Shown here: piece after piece, positions 37,919-45,388 of the stretch
Layout of the letters: every line of letters begins with the position of its first letter
How positions within the stretch are numbered: the first letter of the stretch is position 1
Source of the DNA: an uncultured Bacteroidales bacterium
GTDB taxonomy: Bacteria; Bacteroidota; Bacteroidia; Bacteroidales; Bacteroidaceae
Direction: 5' to 3'
Assembly: GCA_902798615.1 (NCBI GenBank)
Contig: CADBXL010000013.1
Coordinates: 1 to 64,000 of the forward strand
Length of the DNA stretch: 64,000 nucleotides
The notes under the pieces: model-generated
The model's input: only the letters and a program-made list of their open reading frames with translations
The model's database searches: none
What the model was told of the DNA's origin: nothing
Program-made: the position numbers and the translations under genes

Positions 37919-39780
37919 TGACTGATTTCAGTTTACTGAACAAAATAGACTCACCGGAAGATCTTCGGAAACTTCCGGTGGACAAGTTGCCTGAGGTTTG
38001 CCAAGAACTGCGCGAGGATATCGTGCAGGAGCTCTCGGTAAACCCTGGGCATCTTGCATCTTCTACTCCTTACGACCGCATTGTGTGGGACGTGGGGCAT
38101 CAGGCTTACGGACATAAGATTCTTACAGGCAGACGCGACGTTTTCTATACGAACAGGAAACTGAACGGACTGCACCCTTTCCCTTCTCCTGACGAGAGCG
38201 AATACGACACCTTCACCTGCGGACATGCCTCTAACAGCATTTCTGCAGCACTTGGTATGGCAGTTGCCGCCAAACTGACACCCGACACACACCAACCTGC
38301 ACCGAAGGTAGTTGCCGTTATCGGTGACGGAGCAATGAGCGGCGGACTTGCATTCGAAGGACTCAACAATGTCAGTTCTTCGCCAAATGACCTGCTCATC
38401 ATTCTTAACGACAATAACATGTCGATTGACCGCTCTGTAGGCGGTATGAAGCAGTATCTGCTCAACCTCACCACCAATGAGTCATACAACCATTGGCGTA
38501 ACAAGGCTGCGGAATGGCTCACTGGCAAGGGATTCCTGAATGATGACCGTCGCAAGACTATCATCAGACTAAACAACTCCATTAAGTCTGTTCTCTCACA
38601 GCAGCAGAACATCTTCGAGGGATTCAACATCCGCTATTTCGGTCCTGTTGACGGCCATGACGTGAAGGAACTCGTGCGAGTTCTCTCACAGCTCAAGAAC
38701 ATGCGCGGACCTAAGCTTCTGCATATCCACACAAAGAAAGGTAAGGGTTACAAGCCTGCCGAGAACGCAGCCACCATTTGGCATGCTCCGGGTAAGTTCA
38801 ACCCTGACACAGGTGCCCGTATCACAGCCAATGATGAGAACAAACCGCCTAAGTTTCAGGATGTATTCGGAGAGACTCTCGTTGAACTGGCGAAACAGAA
38901 TCCTCGCATCGTAGGTGTCACTCCGGCAATGCCTACAGGCTGTTCAATGAACAAATTGATGGAAGCATTCCCTGACCGTGCCTTCGATGTCGGAATAGCT
39001 GAAGGCCATGCCGTTACTTTCTCTGGCGGAATGGCAAAGGACGGTCTCATTCCTTTCTGTAACATATACAGCGCATTCGCACAGCGTGCCTACGATAATA
39101 TCATCCACGATGTGGCAATAATGAAACTGCCGGTAGTGTTCTGTTTCGACAGAGCAGGACTCGTAGGTGAGGATGGAGCTACACACCACGGTGCTTTTGA
39201 CATGGCAGCTTTGAGACCTGTGCCTAACCTCACCATCTCATCCCCAATGGACGAGCATGAACTCCGCCGACTGATGTTCACCGCCCAGCTCCCAGACAAG
39301 GGACCATTCGTCATCCGTTACCCACGAGGTCGTGGCGTTCTCATAGACTGGCGATGCCCTCTTGAGGAGATAAAGGTAGGAACAGGAAGGAAACTCACCT
39401 CAACGGAAGGTGAAGGCGAAGGTATAGCAATCCTTACCATCGGACCTGTGGGCAACACGGTGGAGAAAATGTTATTCACCGACACCCAACACCTGCCTCC
39501 TGTCACCCACTATGATATGCGTTTCCTCAAGCCTTTAGACGAAGATATCCTTCACGAGGTAGGCAAGAAATTCAAGAAGGTGATAACCGTAGAGGATGGT
39601 GTTCGCAACGGCGGACTCGGTTCTTCCGTTACCGAATGGTTTCAGGATCACGACTACCAAGTCAAGGTGAAACGTCTCGGATTGCCAGACAGCTTTGTTG
39701 AGCAAGGCACAGTTGCTGAGCTTCATCACATCGTAGGAATAGACGAGGAAAGCATCGCAAAAACTTGCGCTTCGCTTTAG
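37918..39780 (+). CDS. dxs: 1-Deoxy-D-xylulose-5-phosphate synthase
   Basis: Dxs (EC 2.2.1.7) condenses pyruvate and glyceraldehyde 3-phosphate using thiamine diphosphate, the first step of the MEP isoprenoid pathway. The 620 residues are of normal length. Visible marks are [23 protein letters not shown], the ThDP motif [16 protein letters not shown]...NDNNMSI, the transketolase pyrimidine domain with [19 protein letters not shown], and the C-terminal domain with [14 protein letters not shown]. The gene starts inside the asd stop codon. Confidence 0.97.
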   Translation: MTDFSLLNKIDSPEDLRKLPVDKLPEVCQELREDIVQELSVNPGHLASSTPYDRIVWDVGHQAYGHKILTGRRDVFYTNRKLNGLHPFPSPDESEYDTFTCGHASNSISAALGMAVAAKLTPDTHQPAPKVVAVIGDGAMSGGLAFEGLNNVSSSPNDLLIILNDNNMSIDRSVGGMKQYLLNLTTNESYNHWRNKAAEWLTGKGFLNDDRRKTIIRLNNSIKSVLSQQQNIFEGFNIRYFGPVDGHDVKELVRVLSQLKNMRGPKLLHIHTKKGKGYKPAENAATIWHAPGKFNPDTGARITANDENKPPKFQDVFGETLVELAKQNPRIVGVTPAMPTGCSMNKLMEAFPDRAFDVGIAEGHAVTFSGGMAKDGLIPFCNIYSAFAQRAYDNIIHDVAIMKLPVVFCFDRAGLVGEDGATHHGAFDMAALRPVPNLTISSPMDEHELRRLMFTAQLPDKGPFVIRYPRGRGVLIDWRCPLEEIKVGTGRKLTSTEGEGEGIAILTIGPVGNTVEKMLFTDTQHLPPVTHYDMRFLKPLDEDILHEVGKKFKKVITVEDGVRNGGLGSSVTEWFQDHDYQVKVKRLGLPDSFVEQGTVAELHHIVGIDEESIAKTCASL

Positions 39781-39783
39781 AAT

Positions 39784-39953
39784 GAAAGCAAATTCGCTTA
39801 CGTGAGGATTGGGAAAGTAAATTCCCAGTAAATTATATTCAGTAAATTAATATCAGCACAAGGAATTTCCAAACAAATTTGCATTTCCAGATATAATTTA
39901 CTGATTCAATTTACTCCCAATTTACTTTCAAAAGTCATCCGCGCAAGCGGAAG
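39784..39953. repeat. AAAGTAAATT element, copy 1
   Basis: A 170-bp noncoding AT-rich palindromic element between dxs and trkA. It begins GAAAGCAAATTCGCTTACG, then AAAGTAAATTCCCAGTAAATT, and ends with the approximate complement TTTACTCCCAATTTACTTTC and CATCCGCGCAAGCGGAAG. It matches 41331-41496 over its whole length. Confidence 0.8.
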
Positions 39954-39983
39954 CCAATAAAACTTATTTTATTTCTAAGGCTT

Positions 39984-41330
39984 ATGAAAATCGTAATTGC
40001 AGGCGCACGCGCCATTGGTACATATCTGGCAAAACTTCTCTCACGTAACAACGAGGAGATTATCCTTATCGATGATGATGAGGACAGCCTTGATAATATC
40101 TCTACTAATTTCGACGTTCTCACCCTACACGCCCATCCAGGCAGCATCAGCGCACTTCGTCAGGCTGGTGTGCAGGAATGTGATCTCTACATTGCCGTAA
40201 CACTTGATCAGCACGTCAACCTTGAGTCATGCGCCATTGCCAAGGCTCTCGGAGCAAAGCAGACGGTGGCAAAGGTGGAAGACTATGAGTTTGCCAACCC
40301 TGAGAACCACGACACCCTCAAGGCTTCAGGCGTTGACTCCGTGATATACCCAGAACTTCTCGGTGCAAAGGATATCATCAACGGATTGAAGATGTCATGG
40401 GTTCGTCTGCGTTGGGATGTGCATAACGGAGCGCTTGTGATGCTCGGCATCAAACTGCGTGATACTGCAGAGATTCTAAACCGACCTCTCAAGGAGATAT
40501 GCGGACCAGAGGAGCCTTATCTCATTGTTGCCATAAAGCGTGGCAATGAGACCATCATACCTAATGGTAATGACGAACTACAGGCTAACGACCTCGCATA
40601 TTTCATGACAAAGCGCAACTATATCCCTCTCATCCGCAAGCTCGTGGGCAAGGAGGGATATGCCGACGTGAAAAACGTGATGGTCATGGGCGGTGGCAAA
40701 ACTGCTGTAAGAACAGCCTCTACCCTGCCCGACTATATGAATATGAAGATTATCGAGAAGGACCCTGCACGTTGTGAGCTTCTCAACGAACTTCTTGTAG
40801 ATACCGACCGTGTACTTGTCATCAATGGTGACGGACGTGATGTGTCTCTCCTTATTGAGGAAGGAATAAAGAACACTCAGGCATTCGTTGCCATAACAGG
40901 AAATGCCGAGACTAACATCCTCGCTTGTCTCACAGCCAAGCGTATGGGTGTGCGCAAGACCGTTGCAATGGTAGAGAACCTTGATTACGCAGCAATGGCA
41001 GAGAGTCTCGACATCGGTACAATCATCAACAAAAAGGCTATTGCAGCCAGCCACATTTACGAGATGCTGATGGATGCCGACGTGTCAAACGTGCGCTTCC
41101 TCATGAATGCCAACGCCGATGTTGCCGAGTTCGTGGCACAGCCGGGCTCAAAGGTGACAAGAAAGAAGGTATTTGAACTCGGAATACCTTACGGAATGAC
41201 AATAGGTGGAATTGTGCGCGACGGTGAGGGTATCCTCGTCCGTGGTGGTACGCAGATACAGGCAGGCGATAATGTCGTAGTCTTCTGCCACAATGCCGAT
41301 ATGAAGAGAATAGAGAAATTCTTCCTTTAG
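39984..41330 (+). CDS. trkA: Trk potassium uptake regulatory protein TrkA
   Basis: A 448-residue peripheral membrane protein with the duplicated RCK layout: two NAD-binding RCK_N domains (IVIAGARAIGTYLAKLLS at residue 2 and VMVMGGGKTAVRTASTL near 232), each followed by an RCK_C domain. It gates the TrkH channel in response to nucleotide binding. trkH follows at 180 bp. Between them, and upstream of trkA, lie two copies of the same AT-rich repeat element. Confidence 0.96.
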   Translation: MKIVIAGARAIGTYLAKLLSRNNEEIILIDDDEDSLDNISTNFDVLTLHAHPGSISALRQAGVQECDLYIAVTLDQHVNLESCAIAKALGAKQTVAKVEDYEFANPENHDTLKASGVDSVIYPELLGAKDIINGLKMSWVRLRWDVHNGALVMLGIKLRDTAEILNRPLKEICGPEEPYLIVAIKRGNETIIPNGNDELQANDLAYFMTKRNYIPLIRKLVGKEGYADVKNVMVMGGGKTAVRTASTLPDYMNMKIIEKDPARCELLNELLVDTDRVLVINGDGRDVSLLIEEGIKNTQAFVAITGNAETNILACLTAKRMGVRKTVAMVENLDYAAMAESLDIGTIINKKAIAASHIYEMLMDADVSNVRFLMNANADVAEFVAQPGSKVTRKKVFELGIPYGMTIGGIVRDGEGILVRGGTQIQAGDNVVVFCHNADMKRIEKFFL

Positions 41331-41496
41331 GAAAGCAAATCGCTAACGCGAGGATTTAGAAAGTAAATTACCAATAAATTAAATTCAGTAAATTATTAAT
41401 ACAACATTTCAAGCAATTGATTAATTTACAGATTAGAATTTACTGATTCAATTTACTCTCAATTTACTTTCTAAAAACCATCCGCGCAAGCGGAAG
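41331..41496. repeat. AAAGTAAATT element, copy 2
   Basis: About 166 bp, with the same order as copy 1: GAAAGCAAAT, GCTAACGCGAGGATT, AAAGTAAATTACCAATAAATT in pieces, TTTACTGATTCAATTTACTC and CATCCGCGCAAGCGGAAG. It separates trkA from trkH, so the mRNA of the pair would carry this palindrome between the cistrons. Confidence 0.8.
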
Positions 41497-41510
41497 GCTT
41501 GGTTAGGCTA

Positions 41511-42965
41511 ATGAACATCAAACTAACATACAAGATTCTCGGTTCACTACTCTTCCTTGAGTCTGTGTTCATGATAATGTGCCTTGGTGTATCTCTGATA
41601 TATCAAGAAGATGACACGTTTGCATTCATTCTGTCAATACTCATCACCCAGATGTTCGGTTTCGCCTTCCGATACCTCGGCAGAGAGGCATCCAACACCA
41701 TGAGCCGACGCGACTCCTTCCTTGTCGTCACGCTGGCATGGACTCTGTTCAGTCTCTTCGGCACCCTGCCGTTCCTCATCGGAGGCTATATCACCAATTT
41801 CACCAACGCCTTCTTTGAGTCCATGTCGGGCTTCACCACCACAGGTGCCACCATCCTCAATGATGTAGAATGTCTGCCACATGGAATACTTTTCTGGAGA
41901 AGCCTCTCACAATGGATTGGTGGTCTTGGTATCGTGTTCTTCACCATTGCCGTACTGCCTTCTATGGTAGGCGGTTCTGTAAAGGTCTTTGCAGCCGAGG
42001 CAACAGGTCCTATCAAGACCAAGCTGCACCCTCGTCTCTCCTCTACGGCAAAGAGCATATGGATTATCTTCCTAAGCCTCTCCATCGTCTGCGGAATAAG
42101 CTATTACCTCCTCGGAATGAATGTCTTCGACAGTATAAACTATGCCATGACAACTCTCGCAACAGGAGGCTTTGCCACACACAACGACAGTATTGAGACA
42201 TTCCAGTCACCGGCAATGGAGTATGTCAGCACCCTGTTCTGTTTCCTTTCCGGACTCAACTTCATCCTTCTCTACCGCTGTGTAATAAAGGGCGAAGTTA
42301 AGAATCTCCTAAATAACATAGAAGTGAAGTTCTATGTCGGCATCACCCTCATCTTCACATTCTTCATTATGGTGATGCTCATCACACACAACGGCTATGA
42401 CTATGAGCATGCCTTCCGATGTGGCATATATCAGGTAGTGTCATTCCTCACCACCACAGGTCTCTTCAACGATGATGCTGCCCAATGGCCTCATGTCACA
42501 TGGGTAATCCTTGCCGTGTGTATGTTCATCGGCGGATGTGCCGGCAGTACAAGTGGCGGTTTCAAGGTCGTAAGATGCATAATGCTATTGAAGGGAGTTC
42601 GCAACGAGTTCCGACAGATGCTGCACCCTCACGCCATACTACCATTACGCATAGGCGCTACCAATGTTCCAAACCAGAAGCGTGTCACCCTACTCGCCTT
42701 CCTTACCGTATATTGCCTAATGTGCATCTTCTGTGCATTTACGATGATAGCAGCAGGAGTAGATAACACCAACGCCATCACCATCACCATATCCACGCTC
42801 AGCAACGTAGGTCCTACGCTCGGCACAGAAATCGGTCCTACAATGTCATGGGATGAGCTCCCCGACTTTGCCAAGTGGATTTGTTCCCTCCTCATGCTCA
42901 TGGGCCGTCTTGAGATTTTCTCTGTATTGATTATCTTTACACCTACATTCTGGAAGGAACAGTAA
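41511..42965 (+). CDS. trkH: Trk potassium channel TrkH
   Basis: A 484-residue potassium-translocating membrane protein with four membrane-pore-membrane repeats. The pore-loop selectivity positions can be seen as SGFTTTGATIL, TTLATGGFATH, SFLTTTGLFNDD and STLSNVGPTLG. The loop GCAGSTSGGFKVVR is typical for TrkH/KtrB. The start at 41511 (ATG, MNIKLTYKIL) is preferred over the upstream TTG at 41499. It takes up K+ together with TrkA. Confidence 0.96.
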   Translation: MNIKLTYKILGSLLFLESVFMIMCLGVSLIYQEDDTFAFILSILITQMFGFAFRYLGREASNTMSRRDSFLVVTLAWTLFSLFGTLPFLIGGYITNFTNAFFESMSGFTTTGATILNDVECLPHGILFWRSLSQWIGGLGIVFFTIAVLPSMVGGSVKVFAAEATGPIKTKLHPRLSSTAKSIWIIFLSLSIVCGISYYLLGMNVFDSINYAMTTLATGGFATHNDSIETFQSPAMEYVSTLFCFLSGLNFILLYRCVIKGEVKNLLNNIEVKFYVGITLIFTFFIMVMLITHNGYDYEHAFRCGIYQVVSFLTTTGLFNDDAAQWPHVTWVILAVCMFIGGCAGSTSGGFKVVRCIMLLKGVRNEFRQMLHPHAILPLRIGATNVPNQKRVTLLAFLTVYCLMCIFCAFTMIAAGVDNTNAITITISTLSNVGPTLGTEIGPTMSWDELPDFAKWICSLLMLMGRLEIFSVLIIFTPTFWKEQ

Positions 42966-43345
42966 AAGCCTAACCCGTCCTTCCCCAATGGGTAGTCAGA
43001 TGTTGATAACATCGGAGTATGTGACAAACTTCCCCCTCACCCCCCACATAGGGGAGTAGATACATATATATCGCTATGGGGGAAATTTAATTGTTAATTC
43101 AACTTTCGGAAAGAGCCTGGAAGGCTATACTATGAGTAACCGAGGGCATACTCGCCGAAGGAGAGGATGCCCTCAGATAGAAAACCACATATTCTTTATC
43201 AGCCTGGAAGGCTGTACATGATTTCTCTTAATGCAACTTCCACGATGTACTGCCTTCCAGGCAGTATAGAAAGGGATATCGTAATCCCCGCACATCCTCG
43301 TTACACTCGTATGTACGGGGTTACTAATAGTATTGCCTTCCAGGC
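42966..43345. repeat. GC-rich palindromes and GCCTGGAAGGC element, copy 2
   Basis: 42966-43057 has two GC-rich palindrome copies (CCTTCCCCAATGGG and CCCCCTCACCCCCC...GGGGAG). 43115-43345 is a 231-bp element that begins with GCCTGGAAGGC and ends with its complement, GCCTTCCAGGC. It contains a further inverted pair (43202-43219 and 43245-43262, 17 of 18 matching). The segment 43115-43219 matches 739-857. No coding potential. Confidence 0.7.
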
Positions 43346-43389
43346 ACTTCTACACTTCCGAAAACTAAATTTTTTAATTGTTAATTGAA

Positions 43390-43527
43390 ATGAACTTCAA
43401 CTCTCAAAACGATGAAAGCCGACGCGATGAACTTATCAGAATGATTGAGCATTCTGTACAGCAACTCAGTCTCGGAGAACTTGAAGCCCTTTACTACGAT
43501 ATGGTGGCAAAGGACTATATAAAATAA
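43390..43527 (+). CDS. Small acidic protein, 45 aa
   Basis: This reads MNFNSQNDESRRDELIRMIE and continues HSVQQLSLGELEALYYDMVA, ending KDYIK: 45 residues, mostly amphipathic helix. The pattern (charged N-terminus, LSLGELEALYYDM core) looks like a real protein. I recall similar short helical proteins in Bacteroidales, but no function is known. Support: a proper ATG preceded by an AT-rich leader, acidic helical composition, and an 18-bp inverted repeat with T-rich 3' side directly after the stop codon. The gene sits in a repeat-rich gap. Confidence 0.6.
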   Translation: MNFNSQNDESRRDELIRMIEHSVQQLSLGELEALYYDMVAKDYIK

Positions 43528-43559
43528 CGCCTTGTTAAATGAAAAATGAAAAATTATAA

Positions 43560-43626
43560 AATGAAAAATACAGGTTAGTAACTTCGCTTGTGGAATAGTT
43601 GAGCGTAACCTGTATTTTTCATTATT
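43560..43626 (+). terminator. 18-bp hairpin after the 45-aa gene
   Basis: A perfect 18-bp inverted repeat, AATGAAAAATACAGGTTA (43560-43577) and TAACCTGTATTTTTCATT (43606-43623), has a 28-nt loop. The T-run lies inside the 3' arm. It probably acts as a terminator or mRNA-stabilising structure for the small gene. Confidence 0.6.
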
Positions 43627-43669
43627 CATTTAATCATTTCCCATTCCCCCCATAGCGATACAAATGTAA

Positions 43670-43731
43670 CTACTCCCCTTGGAGGGGGTAAGGGGGGTGG
43701 AGCCTTCCCTTTGGGAAGGACGGGTTAGGCC
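43670..43731. repeat. GC-rich CCCC-GGGG palindromes
   Basis: CTCCCCTTGGAGGGGG, then GGGGGGTGG, then CCTTCCCTTTGGGAAGG lie just beyond the hydrolase stop codon at 43731. The last string is close to the inverted form of 42970-42992. Confidence 0.6.
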
Positions 43732-44549
43732 TAATCATGCTCATAATCCTCCGACAACTTATTCATATTCTGATACGTTGTCTTGATGTCATCCCACGTG
43801 ATGTCGATGCAATCCTCGGTTTTACGTTTGGTCGTAGTGTGAGAGATAAGCCAGTCGTAAGTCTTCTGCAGATAGAACAGACGGGCAAGCACACCGTGAT
43901 TTCCACCCTCAAGCCAGTCAAAGCGCAAGAGCTTATCCTGTCCAATACCCTTCAGATAGTCCACAACCTTCTTCGACTCCTTGACACCCACAGCCCTATC
44001 AGCCGTACCGTGCATAATCCAAAGAGGCAACTTCCCAAGTCCGCTCATATCCTTCAGCGAGCAACCGCCACAGAGAGCCATAGCCGCCGCCACCTTCTCA
44101 GGATAAGTGCCCACAAAATCCAGCGTACCATAACCGCCAAGACTCATACCGAGCACATACACGCGCGTTGAATCAACATTATAATTGGCCTTTGCCCATT
44201 CCAGCAAATCATTAATCTTCGAAGGCTTCCACGCACCACCCGGATTCTGAGGCGCAAGCACAAAAGCAGGAATCACCATACCCTTGTCAATGGCATGAAG
44301 CACACCATACCTGCGCACGCGCATCAAGTCCTTACCGCACAAGCTCGCACCATGAAGGAAGATGACAAGCGGCATCTTATGCTGCTCAATTTTATAGTCC
44401 TCCGGAATGAAATACCAGAACTTATACCCGTCAGGCACAGCATCCGTCAATTTCAGATACTCGCCCGCCGTCTGAGCCGAAACCGATACTATACTGGCAA
44501 TCATCATTGTCAGTACAATCATAACACGTTTTATATTCAGGATATTCAT
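43731..44549 (-). CDS. Secreted alpha/beta hydrolase (esterase/peptidase S9-like)
   Basis: A 272-residue exported hydrolase. The signal peptide covers residues 1-24 (MNILNIKRVMIVL, ending in VSAQ). The fold is alpha/beta hydrolase, with the nucleophile elbow GMSLGG (in YVLGMSLGGYGTL), the oxyanion-loop strand PLVIFLHGASLCGKD, the acid region WIMHGTADRAVGV and the catalytic His in GGNHGVLAR. It resembles the prolyl-oligopeptidase-family and poly-esterase groups (predicted peptidase/phospholipase). The substrate could be a carbohydrate ester. I start it at the second Met; an upstream Met adds two residues. It has its own promoter at 44680. Confidence 0.85.
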   Translation of the reverse strand: MNILNIKRVMIVLTMMIASIVSVSAQTAGEYLKLTDAVPDGYKFWYFIPEDYKIEQHKMPLVIFLHGASLCGKDLMRVRRYGVLHAIDKGMVIPAFVLAPQNPGGAWKPSKINDLLEWAKANYNVDSTRVYVLGMSLGGYGTLDFVGTYPEKVAAAMALCGGCSLKDMSGLGKLPLWIMHGTADRAVGVKESKKVVDYLKGIGQDKLLRFDWLEGGNHGVLARLFYLQKTYDWLISHTTTKRKTEDCIDITWDDIKTTYQNMNKLSEDYEHD

Positions 44550-44570
44550 TACCATTGTTTAGAAGAGTTA

Positions 44571-44690
44571 TTAGGCGAAAGACAAAAGGCAAAAGACTTT
44601 AGACCTTAGCCTTTAGACTTTAGCCATTAGACCTTTGACTTTAGACTTTAGACTTTTGACTTTAGTCATTATCGTGGGGCAAAGTTAAGA
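44571..44690. promoter_or_regulatory. Promoter of the hydrolase and TTTAGAC-type tandem repeats
   Basis: The minus-strand -7 element TAACTTTG (44680-44687) lies upstream of about 90 bp of loose 7-12-nt repeats of the type ACTTTAG, ACCTTTG and ACCTTAGCC (44586-44667). Similar runs occur in the leaders of ddh (10236-10315) and ruvA (23543-23580). Confidence 0.55.
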
Positions 44691-44789
44691 AAAATCTCCA
44701 AGACAACCAATACTTTTTAGAAATTTTAGACAAAAGTAAAATAATATCACTATCTACAAATTCTACACACTTTTCTTGCAAGTATGAAA

Positions 44790-44847
44790 ATAAAATAGTA
44801 TTTTTGCAAACAGAAAATCCTTATGTACAACTCTCGACAAATAAATT
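44790..44847 (+). promoter_or_regulatory. Promoter of the eroded toxin-antitoxin pair
   Basis: TATTTTTG at 44799-44806, preceded by a TTG-containing element about 20 bases upstream, fits the Bacteroidota promoter. The leader is about 35 nt. Confidence 0.55.
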
Positions 44848-44985
44848 ATGAGCAAGAAATATGATAATACTATCATTCCATCCCTTGCACGAGAAACAGA
44901 AAAGGCACAAAAGGATTTTGCAGAAGGAAGATATACAAAATGTAAGACAAAAGAAGAACTTGAAGCCTTTCTCGAAGCACTATGA
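44848..44985 (+). CDS. Antitoxin-like small protein, 45 aa
   Basis: A 45-residue protein (MSKKYDNTIIPSLARETEKA, ending KTKEELEAFLEAL) with a charged helix and an acidic C-terminus. Its stop codon overlaps the start codon of the next reading frame (CTATGA), which begins like a RelE/ParE toxin. This coupling is typical of type II antitoxin genes. It has no clear DNA-binding domain. Because the toxin is broken, it may be a remnant or a solitary antitoxin. Confidence 0.6.
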   Translation: MSKKYDNTIIPSLARETEKAQKDFAEGRYTKCKTKEELEAFLEAL

Positions 44986-45096
44986 CATACAGACTCGACT
45001 TCACAGATGAGGCTAAAGTTTCTTTAGCTATAAACTAAAAACATTAAAATCGCAGAAAAGAAATAAATTTAGACAAATAAAATATTAACAACATAG
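44982..45096 (+). pseudogene. RelE/ParE toxin remnant
   Basis: An ORF of 18 codons starts at 44982 (MTYRLDFTDEAKVSLAIN) and stops at 45036-45038. Shifting frame gives KLKTLKSQKRNKFRQIK, a plausible continuation of the toxin's second helix, after which nothing recognisable follows. I read it as a frameshifted and truncated RelE/ParE-family RNase/gyrase-type toxin. Without its core beta sheet it cannot be active. Confidence 0.55.
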
Positions 45097-45129
45097 CAGC
45101 ATCAGACTATCATTGTGGTATTCCCAAAT

Positions 45130-45294
45130 TAAGCTACCAACTCAAATTTCAGAATAAAAACCACATCAATGATGGTTGGCTTTGGCGTATATAGGCACCA
45201 ATGACCAGTCCCAGTATAGAGATAGAAATGATGTTTGCACCCAATCGGGTGTAAGCATTTTCTTATACTGGGAAGAGGTTCTGTTGGTAGCTTA
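45130..45294. other. 165-bp multi-hairpin structure upstream of mod
   Basis: A perfect 12-bp inverted repeat, TAAGCTACCAAC (45130-45141) and GTTGGTAGCTTA (45283-45294), encloses further stems: AACCAC...GGTT (near 45159-45177), TCCCAGTATA (45209-45218) with TATACTGGGA (45264-45273), and inside that GCACCC-AATC-GGGTGT. As RNA it would fold into a closed multibranch shape. It is noncoding. It could be a structured leader or ncRNA, or a small palindromic mobile element. Confidence 0.5.
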
Positions 45295-45311
45295 GCCTCT
45301 CGGAATACCAT

Positions 45312-45388
45312 AAGAAGGGCTTGCACCCTTTTTCATGTGTATATTCAAGCCACTAATTGATTGATAGTTTGAAGAAAAACTATCAATT
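45312..45388 (+). promoter_or_regulatory. mod leader: attenuator-like hairpin and start-codon hairpin
   Basis: AAGGGCTTGCACCCTT followed by T's (near 45315-45334) resembles a weak attenuator. A perfect 11-bp hairpin, ATTGATAGTTT (45360-45370) and AAACTATCAAT (45377-45387), ends one base before the mod ATG at 45389. It would hold the ribosome landing site closed or serve as an operator. Confidence 0.55.

Noticed and set aside
41499-41510. Alternative TTG start for trkH
   Set aside because: It adds only VRL between the start and the well-placed ATG and overlaps the end of the repeat element.
45130-45294. tRNA or group I/II intron
   Set aside because: The closing stem and hairpins suggest a cloverleaf, but the length is 165 nt and there is no T-loop, CCA end or intron core motif.
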